Positions 17,627 through 25,749 of a stretch of DNA of 64,000 bases are shown in pieces (position 1 is the first letter of the stretch; each line of letters opens with the position of its first letter). The notes under the pieces are model-generated. The model did no database searches and had not been told where the DNA came from. It saw only the letters and a list, made by a program, of their open reading frames with translations. Location of the stretch: contig JAFNEO010000008.1 of NCBI GenBank assembly GCA_017886205.1, positions 1 through 64,000 of the forward strand, read 5' to 3'. The DNA is from Candidatus Aminicenantota bacterium. GTDB taxonomy: Bacteria > Acidobacteriota > Aminicenantia > Aminicenantales > UBA8522. The position numbers and the translations under genes were made by a program.

Positions 17627-18775
17627 TTACTCGTTGAAAGGGTTCTCAAACTGCATGATGACCTTGGCCACCTCGGGCCGCATCAGCTCCGGTGGGGGGA
17701 TCTGGCCTTTGACCAGAAGGTCTCGAATCTTGGTTCCGCTGAACTGGATCTGTTCGGACGGAGGATGGGGGCAGATCTTCTCGTTCACCACCGACTGGCA
17801 TTTTTTGCAGAAGTAGAACGCCCGGAAGAAGAGGGGCGCGATCCCCAGGTCGGGGAACTCCTCAAAGATCTCCTGAGCGGCGTAGGGGTGGTAGTAGGTC
17901 CCGACGCCGGCATGGTCCCGCCCGATGATGATGTGAGTGCAGCCGAAATTTTTCCGGACGACAGCGTGGTGGATGGCCTCCCGGGGACCGGCGTAGCGCA
18001 TCTCCATCTGTAGGATGGCCATGACGGCCCTTTCCTTAAGGTAGTAGTGCTTGATCAACTCATCGTAGGAGGCCAGGATGACCTCGTCCTTGAAATCGCC
18101 CTTTTTCTTACGGCCGATGACCGGGTTGACGAAAACGCCGTCGGTGAAGGTCAGGGCCGTCTTCTGCACGTATTCGTGGCCGATATGGGGAGTGTTCCGG
18201 GTTTGGAAGGCGACGATCGTCTTCCAGCCCTTTTCCTTGAACAGAATCCGCGTCTCCTTGGGGCTGAGCTTGTAGCGGTCAAACGGCGTCGGCGAGATCT
18301 CAAGAAGGTCCAGGGGGCCGGCCAGAAGGACATCCTTCATCCCCGCGACCTTGGCCACTCCGGGATGAGCCCGGTCCATGGTCAAAAAGACCTTCTCGGC
18401 CAGCTCGTCCTTGTTGTATTTAAACTTTTCTTCCAGATGGAGGACGGCCACCGGACGGCCGCTCTCACTCACCAGGAGAATATCCTTTCCTTCCTTGAAC
18501 CGCGCGGCCTCCTCTGGTCCGGCATCCAGGACGATGGGGATTGTCCAGGGGAGGTCGTTCGGAAGGCGCATCTCGTTCAGGACGTTCCGGACATCGGCCT
18601 TCCCCATGAACCCCTCAAGGGGAGAGAAGACACCGGTGGCGATGTTTTCGACGTCGGAGACCGACTCATCGCTGATTATTAGCTTGGGGAGCGCTCTTGA
18701 CGCAGCCAGGACGTCTTTTCTGCATTCTCCGTGCAGGACCCTGTCAACCAGCTTTCCGCCATGGGGTGGGATCAT
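17627..18775 (-). CDS. sat: Sulfate adenylyltransferase (ATP sulfurylase)
   Basis: Makes APS from sulfate and ATP. The ATP-binding motifs FQTRNTPHIGHEY (QxRNxxHxGHE-type) and IIGRDHAGVGTYYHPYAA are intact. A C-terminal zinc-type Cys/His set (YFCKKCQSVVNEKICPHPP) and FSGTKIRDLLVKGQ place it in the homo-oligomeric prokaryotic Sat family, unrelated to CysN/CysD. 382 aa. Second gene of the sulfation/UDP-sugar operon, 45 bases after the RHH gene. Confidence 0.94.
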   Translation of the reverse strand: MIPPHGGKLVDRVLHGECRKDVLAASRALPKLIISDESVSDVENIATGVFSPLEGFMGKADVRNVLNEMRLPNDLPWTIPIVLDAGPEEAARFKEGKDILLVSESGRPVAVLHLEEKFKYNKDELAEKVFLTMDRAHPGVAKVAGMKDVLLAGPLDLLEISPTPFDRYKLSPKETRILFKEKGWKTIVAFQTRNTPHIGHEYVQKTALTFTDGVFVNPVIGRKKKGDFKDEVILASYDELIKHYYLKERAVMAILQMEMRYAGPREAIHHAVVRKNFGCTHIIIGRDHAGVGTYYHPYAAQEIFEEFPDLGIAPLFFRAFYFCKKCQSVVNEKICPHPPSEQIQFSGTKIRDLLVKGQIPPPELMRPEVAKVIMQFENPFNE

Positions 18776-18820
18776 GTGTTCCTCCGGGTTCGCAGCTCGG
18801 GATGGAGCGAAATTCGGCCT

Positions 18821-19036
18821 TCAGTCGATATAACCAAGAGCCTTCAGTCTTTCCTTGACCTTTTCCTCGTCCTCTTTGCTGAAGGCCTCCCCCGTTTTCT
18901 CTGCCTGGGAGAGTTTCTCCCGCAGCACCTTAGCGACGTAGCTCGACACGGACGCTACGTCCGTCCCCTTGATCGCCTCTTCGATCTTCTTGTAGAGGGA
19001 CGCGGGGATGGATACGGTCATCGACTCTTTTTCCAT
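18821..19036 (-). CDS. Ribbon-helix-helix (CopG/Arc-type) small protein
   Basis: 71 aa. The N terminus MTVSIPASLYKKIEEAIK is a beta strand plus helix typical of RHH DNA-binding proteins, followed by SVSSYVAKVLREKLSQ as the second helix and a charged tail ending in KERLKALGYID. AGAGGAAACACC before ATG 19036 is a reasonable ribosome site. It is the first gene of the operon leading to sat, so it may autoregulate that unit; alternatively it is an orphan antitoxin. No partner toxin is next to it. Confidence 0.7.
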   Translation of the reverse strand: MEKESMTVSIPASLYKKIEEAIKGTDVASVSSYVAKVLREKLSQAEKTGEAFSKEDEEKVKERLKALGYID

Positions 19037-19106
19037 GGTGTTTCCTCTTCAGGCGGGAGGGCGTTTGGCGGCCCTCCCGGCCCTCATGACCTAAAAATAG
19101 AACAAA

Positions 19107-19135
19107 TATATATATGAATTGCCGTTTTTTTTCAA
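19107..19135 (-). promoter_or_regulatory. Promoter of RHH-sat-cysC-UDP-sugar operon
   Basis: Minus strand TTGAAA (19135-19130), 17-base spacer, TATATA (19112-19107) within a TATATATA tract, about 70 bases before the RHH start codon. Confidence 0.6.
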
Positions 19136-19183
19136 GCTCTATCCCTCGAGGCCCCGCGGGGAAGCCGCTCTTTTGTCGATTAA

Positions 19184-19227
19184 GGCGAAGGGTGTGGGTG
19201 AGGAAGTCCGTGGACGACTGAGCGGGC
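19184..19227 (+). repeat. Dispersed promoter-associated repeat, copy B
   Basis: Matches copy A (8763-8806, opposite strand) at 42 of 44 bases. It is followed by a hairpin-prone segment (GTTTCC 19277-19282 / GGAAAC 19290-19295) that resembles the segment at 38281-38310, then CCGAGCCT and a promoter. With the 19037-19183 part, this accounts for the 365-base gap before phoH. Confidence 0.85.
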
Positions 19228-19330
19228 ACGGTTTCTCGACTGAAAGGAGAGAAGAGCGAAGGAGGATGCGAAGCGAGTTTCCTCGCTGGGGAAACGAGCG
19301 GGCTGACGAATCCCATATCCGAGCCTCGGC

Positions 19331-19361
19331 TTGACAATTCCCGGCTTTTGAGGTTTAGTAT
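19331..19361 (+). promoter_or_regulatory. Promoter of phoH-ybeY-era operon
   Basis: TTGACA at 19331-19336, then TAGTAT at 19356-19361 (19-base spacer; the overlapping TATGAAT is an alternative -10). It follows a CCGAGCCT motif also present before the promoters at 8738 and 38341. The predicted start is about 35 bases before ATG 19402. Confidence 0.6.
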
Positions 19362-19401
19362 GAATAACATATGACCGAAAATCCTTCCCCTGCATCTTGA
19401 T

Positions 19402-20358
19402 ATGGAAAAAATCACCCACCCCTATGTCCGGAAAAGCGTCTTCTCGGGCGTCCTCGACCGGAACCTCCGCAAGCTGGAGGGCCGGCTCGGCGTCGACCTC
19501 TCCATCCGCGGAGACAGCCTGATTGTTGATGGCCCTCCCAAAAAGGTCGAGTTTGCCAAGCTCTATTTCGAGAAGATGAGCGAGCTTGAGGACCGGGGAT
19601 GTTCTCTCAGGGAAGAGGACTTCCACATCGCCCTCGACCTTCTCGAGGGCGGCAACTCCCAGGCCCTGGAGTCCTACTTCCCGGCCGAGGCCATCTGCCT
19701 CTCCCGGAAATCCGTCAACCCCAAGAGCCTCAACCAGCAGGAATACATCCAGGCTATCCGCGGGTTCGACCTGGTCTTCGGCATCGGCCCGGCCGGTACC
19801 GGCAAAACCTACCTGGCCATGGCCATGGCCCTGACCTTCCTCCAGGAAAAACAGGTCAACCGCATCATCCTCACCCGGCCGGCCGTCGAAGCCGGCGAGA
19901 AGCTCGGCTTCCTGCCGGGTGACCTTTACCAGAAGATCAACCCCTACCTCCGCCCCCTTTACGACGCTCTCTTCGACCTCACCCAGACCGATCAGGCCAA
20001 CCGCCTGATCGAGCGTGGTATCATCGAGATCGCGCCGCTCGCCTTCATGAGGGGACGGACCCTCAACGACTCCTACATCATTCTCGATGAGGCCCAGAAC
20101 ACCACCCGGGAGCAGATGAAAATGCTGCTCACCAGGGCCGGCTTCGGTTCCAAAGTCGTGGTCACGGCCGACATCACCCAGATCGACCTCCCCCAACCCA
20201 AGAGGTCGGGCGTCCTGGAGGCGCTTCGGATCCTCGCCTCGATCCCCGAGGTCGCCTTCATTCACTTTAACGAGAAGGACGTGGTCCGGCATCCCCTAGT
20301 CCAGAAGATCATCAAGGCTTACGACCGGGCCGAGCCGAAGCCAATCAAAGACCGATGA
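19402..20358 (+). CDS. phoH: PhoH-like ATPase
   Basis: P-loop ATPase (YbeZ/PhoH type), linked to RNA metabolism and ribosome maturation by its constant pairing with ybeY. Walker A FGIGPAGTGKTYLAMAMAL is near residue 135; Walker B SYIILDEAQNTTREQMKMLL near 235; VVTADITQIDLP follows. An N-terminal domain of about 110 residues precedes the ATPase, as usual. 318 aa. First gene of the phoH-7TM/HD-ybeY-corC-era operon; the stop overlaps the next start by 4 bases. Confidence 0.94.
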   Translation: MEKITHPYVRKSVFSGVLDRNLRKLEGRLGVDLSIRGDSLIVDGPPKKVEFAKLYFEKMSELEDRGCSLREEDFHIALDLLEGGNSQALESYFPAEAICLSRKSVNPKSLNQQEYIQAIRGFDLVFGIGPAGTGKTYLAMAMALTFLQEKQVNRIILTRPAVEAGEKLGFLPGDLYQKINPYLRPLYDALFDLTQTDQANRLIERGIIEIAPLAFMRGRTLNDSYIILDEAQNTTREQMKMLLTRAGFGSKVVVTADITQIDLPQPKRSGVLEALRILASIPEVAFIHFNEKDVVRHPLVQKIIKAYDRAEPKPIKDR

Positions 20359-22721
20359 ATTTCATTTCGTTCCGGCGGCTGAAGCTGTTTAAAGGACCTT
20401 CTTCGCGCCATAAGAACGGCGACCAAGAAACGCCGGCTAAGAAGGAGAAGAGGAATTTCTGGCGACGGCTTTTCCAGAGCCCGTTTTTTTACTTGATCGT
20501 CTTCGTCTTCGTGCTCTCCTATCTCCTCTCTTATGTGCCCCCCCGCTCTCTGCCCAAGCCCGAGGAAGGCGAGATCGCCTCGACCGACCTCATCTCTCCA
20601 CTCGACCTCAACATCGAGGATACAGAAACGACGGCCAAGAGAAGGGCCGAGGCCGAGGAAGCCGTGCTTCCCGTTTATACGTTGGATAAGAACTCCTTCT
20701 TGGACATCGAGGAGAGGATTCGTCAGCTCTTCGAGTTCGGAAGGGAGTGGCTCAAGAACGCGACCGCTCCGGCCAGGACGCTCGAGCTCCAGAAGGCGGT
20801 CGCCGAGAAATTCGACCTCGAGATCCCGGTCCAGGAGCTGGATTCTCTGATCAAGTCGAATTTCTCCCCGGAGGTCCAGGAGACATTGATCAGCCTGATC
20901 GGGAAGGTCTCTTCCCAGGGCATCATCGTCTCTAAAAACCTCTTCATCCGAAAGGAGCCGGAGAGGGGCTTGATCTTGATGCAGGGACCGGGCAGCGAGC
21001 GGCCGATCCGGGTGGACGAAGTCCTGGACCTAACGGAAGGCCGGGAACGGTTCGCCTCGGATGTCGAAAAGCTCGAGATCTCCTCCCGCAACAAGCGGCT
21101 CCTCGTCGGTCTGGCTGAAGTGCTGCTTAGGCCCAACGTCAGTTTCAACAGAGCGGAGACGGAGGCCAGGAGAGAACGGGCCCGGGCGCGGGTGGAGACC
21201 GTCTTTTTCCGGCTAAAGAAGGGAAAAGTCATCCTCCGCAAAGGGGATGAAGCGACGGCCGAAGACCTCAAGTGGATCTCGATCATCAACGAGAACCTCA
21301 GGGAGGCGCGCGACTGGATCGTCCATCTCGCCGGGACGTTCCTGCTGTTCGCGCTGTTCTTCGTCACGGTCTGGTACTACCTGAAATCCCTGCTCAAGTT
21401 CCGGGCCGCCCTGAACATCTACCTGATGATGGGCGTGATCCTCATCTTGGGGCTCCTCGCCTACAAGCTGTCTTCGCTGCTTGCTACCCTCTTCAGCCAG
21501 TTCGCCCGGCTACCCGTATTGACCGATGTCGATGTCTACAGGTTCGCCTTTCCCTACCAGTTCGGCGTCATCATCTTCGCTTTCCTGACCACCAACACGG
21601 TCACCTTGATCTTCGCCATCCTCAACAGCCTGCTGGTCGGGTATCTGTTCCAGGGCCATTTCCAGTTCATGCTCTACTCTTTCATCGGCGGGCTGGCCGC
21701 TGTCTACGGCATACGGTACTACGAGAGACAAAGGCGCACCTCGGCCCTCCGCTCCGGCCTGTTTGTGGTCGCCCCGATCAACGTCTTCCTGATCATCACC
21801 CTGGAGCTCATCCAAGAGAAGATCGGCGGCCTGGATGCGATCGCCGCCGAGGCCATCATGGGCCTGCTGGGAGGGGCGCTGAGCGCTGCCCTCGCCTTCG
21901 TCCTACTTCCCGTCTTCGAAAACGTCTTCGGGTTCGTCACCCAAACCAAGCTCCTCGAACTCACCAACTCGGACCTGCCGGTCTTCCGGCAGATGGCCAT
22001 GGAGGCACCCGGCTCCTACCATCATTCGCTCGTCGTCTCCACGCTGGCCGAGAAGGCGGCCGAGGAGATCGGCCTGGACACGATGCTGGTCAAGGCTGGA
22101 GCGCTCTACCACGACATCGGGAAGGTGAAACGGCCAGAGTACTTCATCGAGAACATCAGCCGGAATCCCGACCTCCACAAGGACATGACCCCGAGCCTCA
22201 GCTCGCTGGTCATTATCAACCATGTCAAGGAAGGGGCCGAGGTCGCCAAGAAGCTGAAGCTCCCCAAGAAAATCAAAGAGATCATCGAGCAGCATCACGG
22301 GAGCTCGCTGGTCCGTTATTTTTTCCACAAGGCCAAGGAGGTCTATGACCCGGAGATGCAGAAGATCGAGGAAGAGAACTACCGCTACCCGGGGCCGCCG
22401 CCCCAGGGCAAGGAGGCCGCCCTGATCATGCTGGCTGACTCGGTCGAGGCCGCCTCGCGAAGCATCAAATCGCCCTCGCGGGAAAACCTGAAACGCCTGA
22501 TCATCGAGATCTTCGAGAACTACCTCCAGGACGGCCAGCTCGACGACTGCGACTTTTCGCTCCGGGAGCTCCGGGCTATCGCCGTCTCCTTCCACGCGAC
22601 TCTTTACACCATCTACCATCCCCGGATCCAGTATCCGGGGTTTGACTTCGAGATGAAAAAAAAGAAAAAGCCGGCCAACGAGAAGAAAACCAATGATCGA
22701 GGTCCTGAACCTCCAGCGTAG
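20355..22721 (+). CDS. 7TM-HD family cyclic-dinucleotide phosphodiesterase (PgpH/YqfF-like)
   Basis: Membrane protein with an N-terminal anchor (SPFFYLIVFVFVLSYLLSY), an extracytoplasmic domain of about 250 residues, a block of about seven membrane helices (residues roughly 320-530) and a C-terminal cytoplasmic HD domain. The HD domain has SYHHSLVVSTLAEKAAEEIG, ALYHDIGKVKRPEYF and IIEQHHGSSLVRYFF, the metal-binding His/Asp set of 7TMR-HD proteins. In Firmicutes the homologue degrades c-di-AMP; whether that is the substrate here is inference. 788 aa is normal. Lies between phoH and ybeY, overlapping both. Confidence 0.9.
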   Translation: MNFISFRRLKLFKGPSSRHKNGDQETPAKKEKRNFWRRLFQSPFFYLIVFVFVLSYLLSYVPPRSLPKPEEGEIASTDLISPLDLNIEDTETTAKRRAEAEEAVLPVYTLDKNSFLDIEERIRQLFEFGREWLKNATAPARTLELQKAVAEKFDLEIPVQELDSLIKSNFSPEVQETLISLIGKVSSQGIIVSKNLFIRKEPERGLILMQGPGSERPIRVDEVLDLTEGRERFASDVEKLEISSRNKRLLVGLAEVLLRPNVSFNRAETEARRERARARVETVFFRLKKGKVILRKGDEATAEDLKWISIINENLREARDWIVHLAGTFLLFALFFVTVWYYLKSLLKFRAALNIYLMMGVILILGLLAYKLSSLLATLFSQFARLPVLTDVDVYRFAFPYQFGVIIFAFLTTNTVTLIFAILNSLLVGYLFQGHFQFMLYSFIGGLAAVYGIRYYERQRRTSALRSGLFVVAPINVFLIITLELIQEKIGGLDAIAAEAIMGLLGGALSAALAFVLLPVFENVFGFVTQTKLLELTNSDLPVFRQMAMEAPGSYHHSLVVSTLAEKAAEEIGLDTMLVKAGALYHDIGKVKRPEYFIENISRNPDLHKDMTPSLSSLVIINHVKEGAEVAKKLKLPKKIKEIIEQHHGSSLVRYFFHKAKEVYDPEMQKIEEENYRYPGPPPQGKEAALIMLADSVEAASRSIKSPSRENLKRLIIEIFENYLQDGQLDDCDFSLRELRAIAVSFHATLYTIYHPRIQYPGFDFEMKKKKKPANEKKTNDRGPEPPA

Positions 22722-23109
22722 GTACTGGGTCAACCGCAGAAAGTTCATCCGGGTTCTCGCCCGGCTGGCCGAGAAACACGGTCTGGATGATCCTGAAGTC
22801 ACCCTGGCCTTCGTGGAGACACGGACGATCACCAGGCTCAACCGGAAGTTTCTGAAGAGGGACGGGCCGACCGACGTCCTCAGCTTCCCCGGTCTGGGGA
22901 AGGCAGGGCACGGGAAACCCCATCTCGGCGACATCATCATCTCGGTGCCGCAAGCCTTCAGGCAGAGCTTCGCCGAGGAACACGGGCTGGAGACGGAGCT
23001 CCTGGACCTCACCGTCCACGGATTCCTGCACCTCCTCGGACTCGACCACGGGAAGGGAATCGAGGAGGAGGAGGTCCGGGTGCGGGAGGCCTTGGAGGAG
23101 GGAGTATAG
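22693..23109 (+). CDS. ybeY: Endoribonuclease YbeY (rRNA maturation factor)
   Basis: Zinc-dependent RNase of 16S rRNA 3'-end maturation and 70S quality control. The signature HGFLHLLGLDHGKG supplies the three His ligands (HxxxHxxxxxH), and FLKRDGPTDVLSFPGLG is the conserved upstream motif. 138 aa is somewhat short but complete. It overlaps the HD gene by 29 bases; ATG 22693 fits the conserved N-terminal region. Confidence 0.94.
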   Translation: MIEVLNLQRRYWVNRRKFIRVLARLAEKHGLDDPEVTLAFVETRTITRLNRKFLKRDGPTDVLSFPGLGKAGHGKPHLGDIIISVPQAFRQSFAEEHGLETELLDLTVHGFLHLLGLDHGKGIEEEEVRVREALEEGV

Positions 23110-23113
23110 GCGA

Positions 23114-24364
23114 ATGACGGCGGGCTTCTGGTCGTGGGCCGGTCTGGCCTTGCTTTTCCTGATCGCCTTTTTGCTCTCCCTTTTTCACGCTTCCCTCAGC
23201 ACCTTTTCCAAGATCTCACTGAGCCGGTTCCTCGAGGACAAGGAGAAAGAGTTCAGGGAAAAAACCCTCGATCTCTACGACGAGACCAGGATCGCGGTGG
23301 AGAGCCTGCGCGTCATATTTATCATCGCGTTCCTGATCGACCTTTCGCGGCCGGTTCCGCGCATGACGCATTGGCCGGTCTGGCTCTTCCTGGGATCGTT
23401 GGCCGTCTTCTTCGTTTTTTTCGACTACCTGCCGCGGCTTATGAACTCCTTGAACAAGAAGGGCGTCATCGGGTTTTTCCTCCCCAGCTTCAGGCTCGTC
23501 CACTGGATCGCCTCGCCGCTGATTCTTCTGCTCCGAAAGCTCGAGGCCAAGCAGATTGAAGATGAGATCCACGAGGCCTCGGAGGAGGAGATCGAGACGT
23601 TCATCGACGAGGCCACCGAGGAGGGCATCATCGAGGAGCACGAGGGCGCCCTCCTCAGGAGTGTCGTCGAGTTCGGTGACACCCTGGTCAGGGAGATTAT
23701 GACCCCGCGGGTGAAGATGGTATGCATTAGGAAGGACGCCACTTTTGGGGCGCTGCGGGAGCTTATGCAGGCCGAGAAATACTCGCGCATCCCCGTCTAC
23801 AAGGACCGAATCGACAACATCGAGGGTGTGGTGATCGCCAAAGACCTCCTCGCCTATGCCGCTGACGCGCACCAAGGACTGCCCATCGAGCCGATCATCC
23901 GGCCGGCCTATTTCGTGCCGGAATCGATGAAAGTCGCCCAACTTCTCAAGGAGTTCAAGAAGCGGATGCAGAAGATAGCCCTGGTGGTCGATGAACACGG
24001 CGGCGTCGCCGGCCTCGTGACCATGGAGGACCTGGTCGAGGAGATCGTCGGTGAAATCCAGGATGAATTTGACCAGGACGAGGAGGCCCCTATCACGGAG
24101 TTGGGACCGGGAGAATACATCTTCTCAGGCGACGTGAGTGTGGACGAAGTTGAGAAGAGGTTTGACAAAGACGTGGCCGAGGACGACTTCATCACCGTGA
24201 GCGGCCTCATCGGCCACCATCTCGGGCGGCTGCCCAAGCGAGGGGAGACCTTTGAGATCAAGGGTGTTTCGTTCGAGATCCTGGATGTGGACCAGAAGAG
24301 GATTAAAAAGGTGAGGGTCGGGCCAGCCGCAGGAGCGGAAGCCGGCGAGGATAACAAGACATGA
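23114..24364 (+). CDS. CNNM/CorC-HlyC family membrane protein with CBS domains
   Basis: N-terminal membrane region (about residues 1-150, helices LFLIAFLLSLFHASL, WLFLGSLAVFFVFF and LASPLILLL-like), a tandem CBS pair beginning at VREIMTPRVKMVCI and continuing through IEPIIRPAYFVPESMKV, DEHGGVAGLVTMEDLVEEIVGEI, and a C-terminal CorC/HlyC domain (FDKDVAEDDFITVSGLIGHHLGRLPKRGE). The family is linked to Mg2+/Co2+ homeostasis. Formerly annotated as hemolysin. 416 aa. Five bases after ybeY and overlapping era, the standard order in many bacteria. Confidence 0.9.
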   Translation: MTAGFWSWAGLALLFLIAFLLSLFHASLSTFSKISLSRFLEDKEKEFREKTLDLYDETRIAVESLRVIFIIAFLIDLSRPVPRMTHWPVWLFLGSLAVFFVFFDYLPRLMNSLNKKGVIGFFLPSFRLVHWIASPLILLLRKLEAKQIEDEIHEASEEEIETFIDEATEEGIIEEHEGALLRSVVEFGDTLVREIMTPRVKMVCIRKDATFGALRELMQAEKYSRIPVYKDRIDNIEGVVIAKDLLAYAADAHQGLPIEPIIRPAYFVPESMKVAQLLKEFKKRMQKIALVVDEHGGVAGLVTMEDLVEEIVGEIQDEFDQDEEAPITELGPGEYIFSGDVSVDEVEKRFDKDVAEDDFITVSGLIGHHLGRLPKRGETFEIKGVSFEILDVDQKRIKKVRVGPAAGAEAGEDNKT

Positions 24365-25395
24365 AAGTCGGGTATGTGGCCCTCATCGGGCGGCCGAATG
24401 TCGGGAAATCAACGCTGCTCAATGCGCTGCTTGGGCAGAAGATCGCCATCATCTCCGACAAGCCGCAGACCACACGGATCAGCATCCTGGGGATAAAGAC
24501 GACAGGGGCCGGACAGATTATTTTCATCGACAATCCCGGCATCCACAAGCCGCTCCACACCCTGAACAAGCGGATGATGAATTTCGTCTATTCGGCGCTG
24601 GAGACGGCCGACGTGCTGTGCCTGCTCATCGACGCCACCGAGAAGTACGGGCACGGGGACGAGTTCGTCATCGAGACGCTGCGGAAGGTCACTACTCCCC
24701 TCTTCCTCCTCATCAACAAGGTCGATATCGTCCGCAAGGACACGATCCTGCCGATCATCGATAAATACAAGGACCTGCTGCCGTTCAAGGAGATCATCCC
24801 CATCTCGGCGCTCAAGGGGACGAACCTGGACGTGCTGGAGAAAAGGATCTACGACTTCCTGCCCGAGGCGGAGAAGCTCTACGACGACGGGACCATCACC
24901 GACCAAACGCTCCGCTTCCGGCTGGCCGAGATCATCCGCGAAAAGCTCCTCAAGCGCGTCAAGGTGGAACTGCCGTTCGTTACTGCGGTGCTCATCGACT
25001 CGATGGAGGAGCGGGGGGATGAGGGAGGCGACGATTTTTCTGTCTCCGATGATGCTCAAGAGAGCCCGGAGACAAGAACGCCTATTATTGGCGAGAATCA
25101 TCAGGTGCTGGAATCATCATCGCCCCCCAAAAGCCATGAACTTCGAAAGCCAAAAGAGAAAATTCAGAGAACGAAAGTGACATACATCCGCGCTTCGATC
25201 TTCGTCGAGAAGGACACCCAGAGGGGTATCATCATCGGGCGGAACGGCCGGGTGATCAAGGAGATCGGGATTGAGGCTCGGCGCGAGATCGAGAAGATCC
25301 TGGAGTCCACGGTTTATCTTGACCTGAAGGTCAAGGTGAGTAAGAGATGGCGCGACTCTGCTGCCGTCCTCGACCTCATCGAAGGCCAGCGCTAA
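24361..25395 (+). CDS. era: GTPase Era with an unusual insertion in the KH domain
   Basis: Ribosome-assembly GTPase that binds the 3' end of 16S rRNA. G1 GRPNVGKSTLLNALLG, G2 PQTTR, G3 IDNPGIH, G4 NKVD and G5 SALKG are all intact. The C-terminal KH domain ends with IIIGRNGRVIKEIGIEARREIEKIL and LDLKVKVSKRWR. The protein is 344 aa, about 45 longer than usual. The extra part (about residues 218-265, from SMEERGDEGGDDF to PKEKIQRTK) is acidic and Ser/Pro-rich, probably disordered, and inserted between the first KH strand and VTYIRASIFVEKD. Its codons look less GC-rich than the flanks. Confidence 0.93.
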   Translation: MKVGYVALIGRPNVGKSTLLNALLGQKIAIISDKPQTTRISILGIKTTGAGQIIFIDNPGIHKPLHTLNKRMMNFVYSALETADVLCLLIDATEKYGHGDEFVIETLRKVTTPLFLLINKVDIVRKDTILPIIDKYKDLLPFKEIIPISALKGTNLDVLEKRIYDFLPEAEKLYDDGTITDQTLRFRLAEIIREKLLKRVKVELPFVTAVLIDSMEERGDEGGDDFSVSDDAQESPETRTPIIGENHQVLESSSPPKSHELRKPKEKIQRTKVTYIRASIFVEKDTQRGIIIGRNGRVIKEIGIEARREIEKILESTVYLDLKVKVSKRWRDSAAVLDLIEGQR

Positions 25396-25423
25396 TCCAG
25401 ACTCCGTCATTGAAGTTCCTAGA

Positions 25424-25455
25424 CCCCGTCATTGCGAGCGCAGCGAAGCAATCTC
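25424..25455 (+). repeat. Dispersed CGTCATTGCGAGCG-type repeat
   Basis: The segment CCGTCATTGCGAGCGCAG followed by CGAAGCAATCTC is a palindromic intergenic repeat type seen in many unrelated bacterial genomes. A degenerate CCGTCATTG start precedes it at about 25403. It lies between era and tRNA-His. Confidence 0.6.
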
Positions 25456-25481
25456 ATCGTCAATAATTTCTCGGAAATTCT

Positions 25482-25521
25482 GTGACATGTTCCAAATTCT
25501 CTTGAATTTGGTACGTGTCAC
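25482..25521. repeat. REP-like hairpin between era and tRNA-His
   Basis: Arms 25482-25499 and 25504-25521 (GTGACATGTTCCAAATTC / GAATTTGGTACGTGTCAC) form an 18-bp stem with one mismatch and one G-U pair around a 4-base loop. No T run follows, so it is more like a REP/MITE hairpin than a terminator, although it could stop readthrough from era. Confidence 0.6.
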
Positions 25522-25584
25522 CTGAATTTCTCCAGGCTTCCTCCTGTCCTCTAACGGGAGAGGATCGAGGTGAGGGGGTTCGTA

Positions 25585-25613
25585 TTGACAGTTCCTCCCG
25601 GTGATGGCAAAAT
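25585..25613 (+). promoter_or_regulatory. tRNA-His promoter
   Basis: TTGACA (25585-25590), 17-base spacer, CAAAAT (25608-25613). The predicted start is about 14 bases before the tRNA 5' end. Confidence 0.65.
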
Positions 25614-25633
25614 GACCTCACCTTTTGACCGGC

Positions 25634-25708
25634 GGTGAGTGTAGCTCAACTGGTTAGAGCAGCGGACTGTGGATCCGCAGGTTGGGGGTTCGAGACCCCT
25701 CACTCACC
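25634..25708 (+). tRNA. tRNA-His (anticodon GTG)
   Basis: Full cloverleaf: acceptor GTGAGTG/CACTCAC with the extra G-1 (25634) facing C73 (25708), the identity element of tRNA-His; D arm GCTC/GAGC; anticodon stem GCGGA/TCCGC with loop CTGTGGA (anticodon GTG); T loop TTCGAGA. CCA is not encoded. A short CCCCTTTT tract follows. Confidence 0.97.
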
Positions 25709-25749
25709 CTGCCCCTTTTCCTGGCAATTCAAGAGGACCGCATCTCTCC

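Noticed and set aside
17013-18775. Assimilatory sulfate reduction locus
   Set aside because: No APS/PAPS reductase, sulfite reductase or sulfate transporter nearby; linkage is to UDP-sugar genes.
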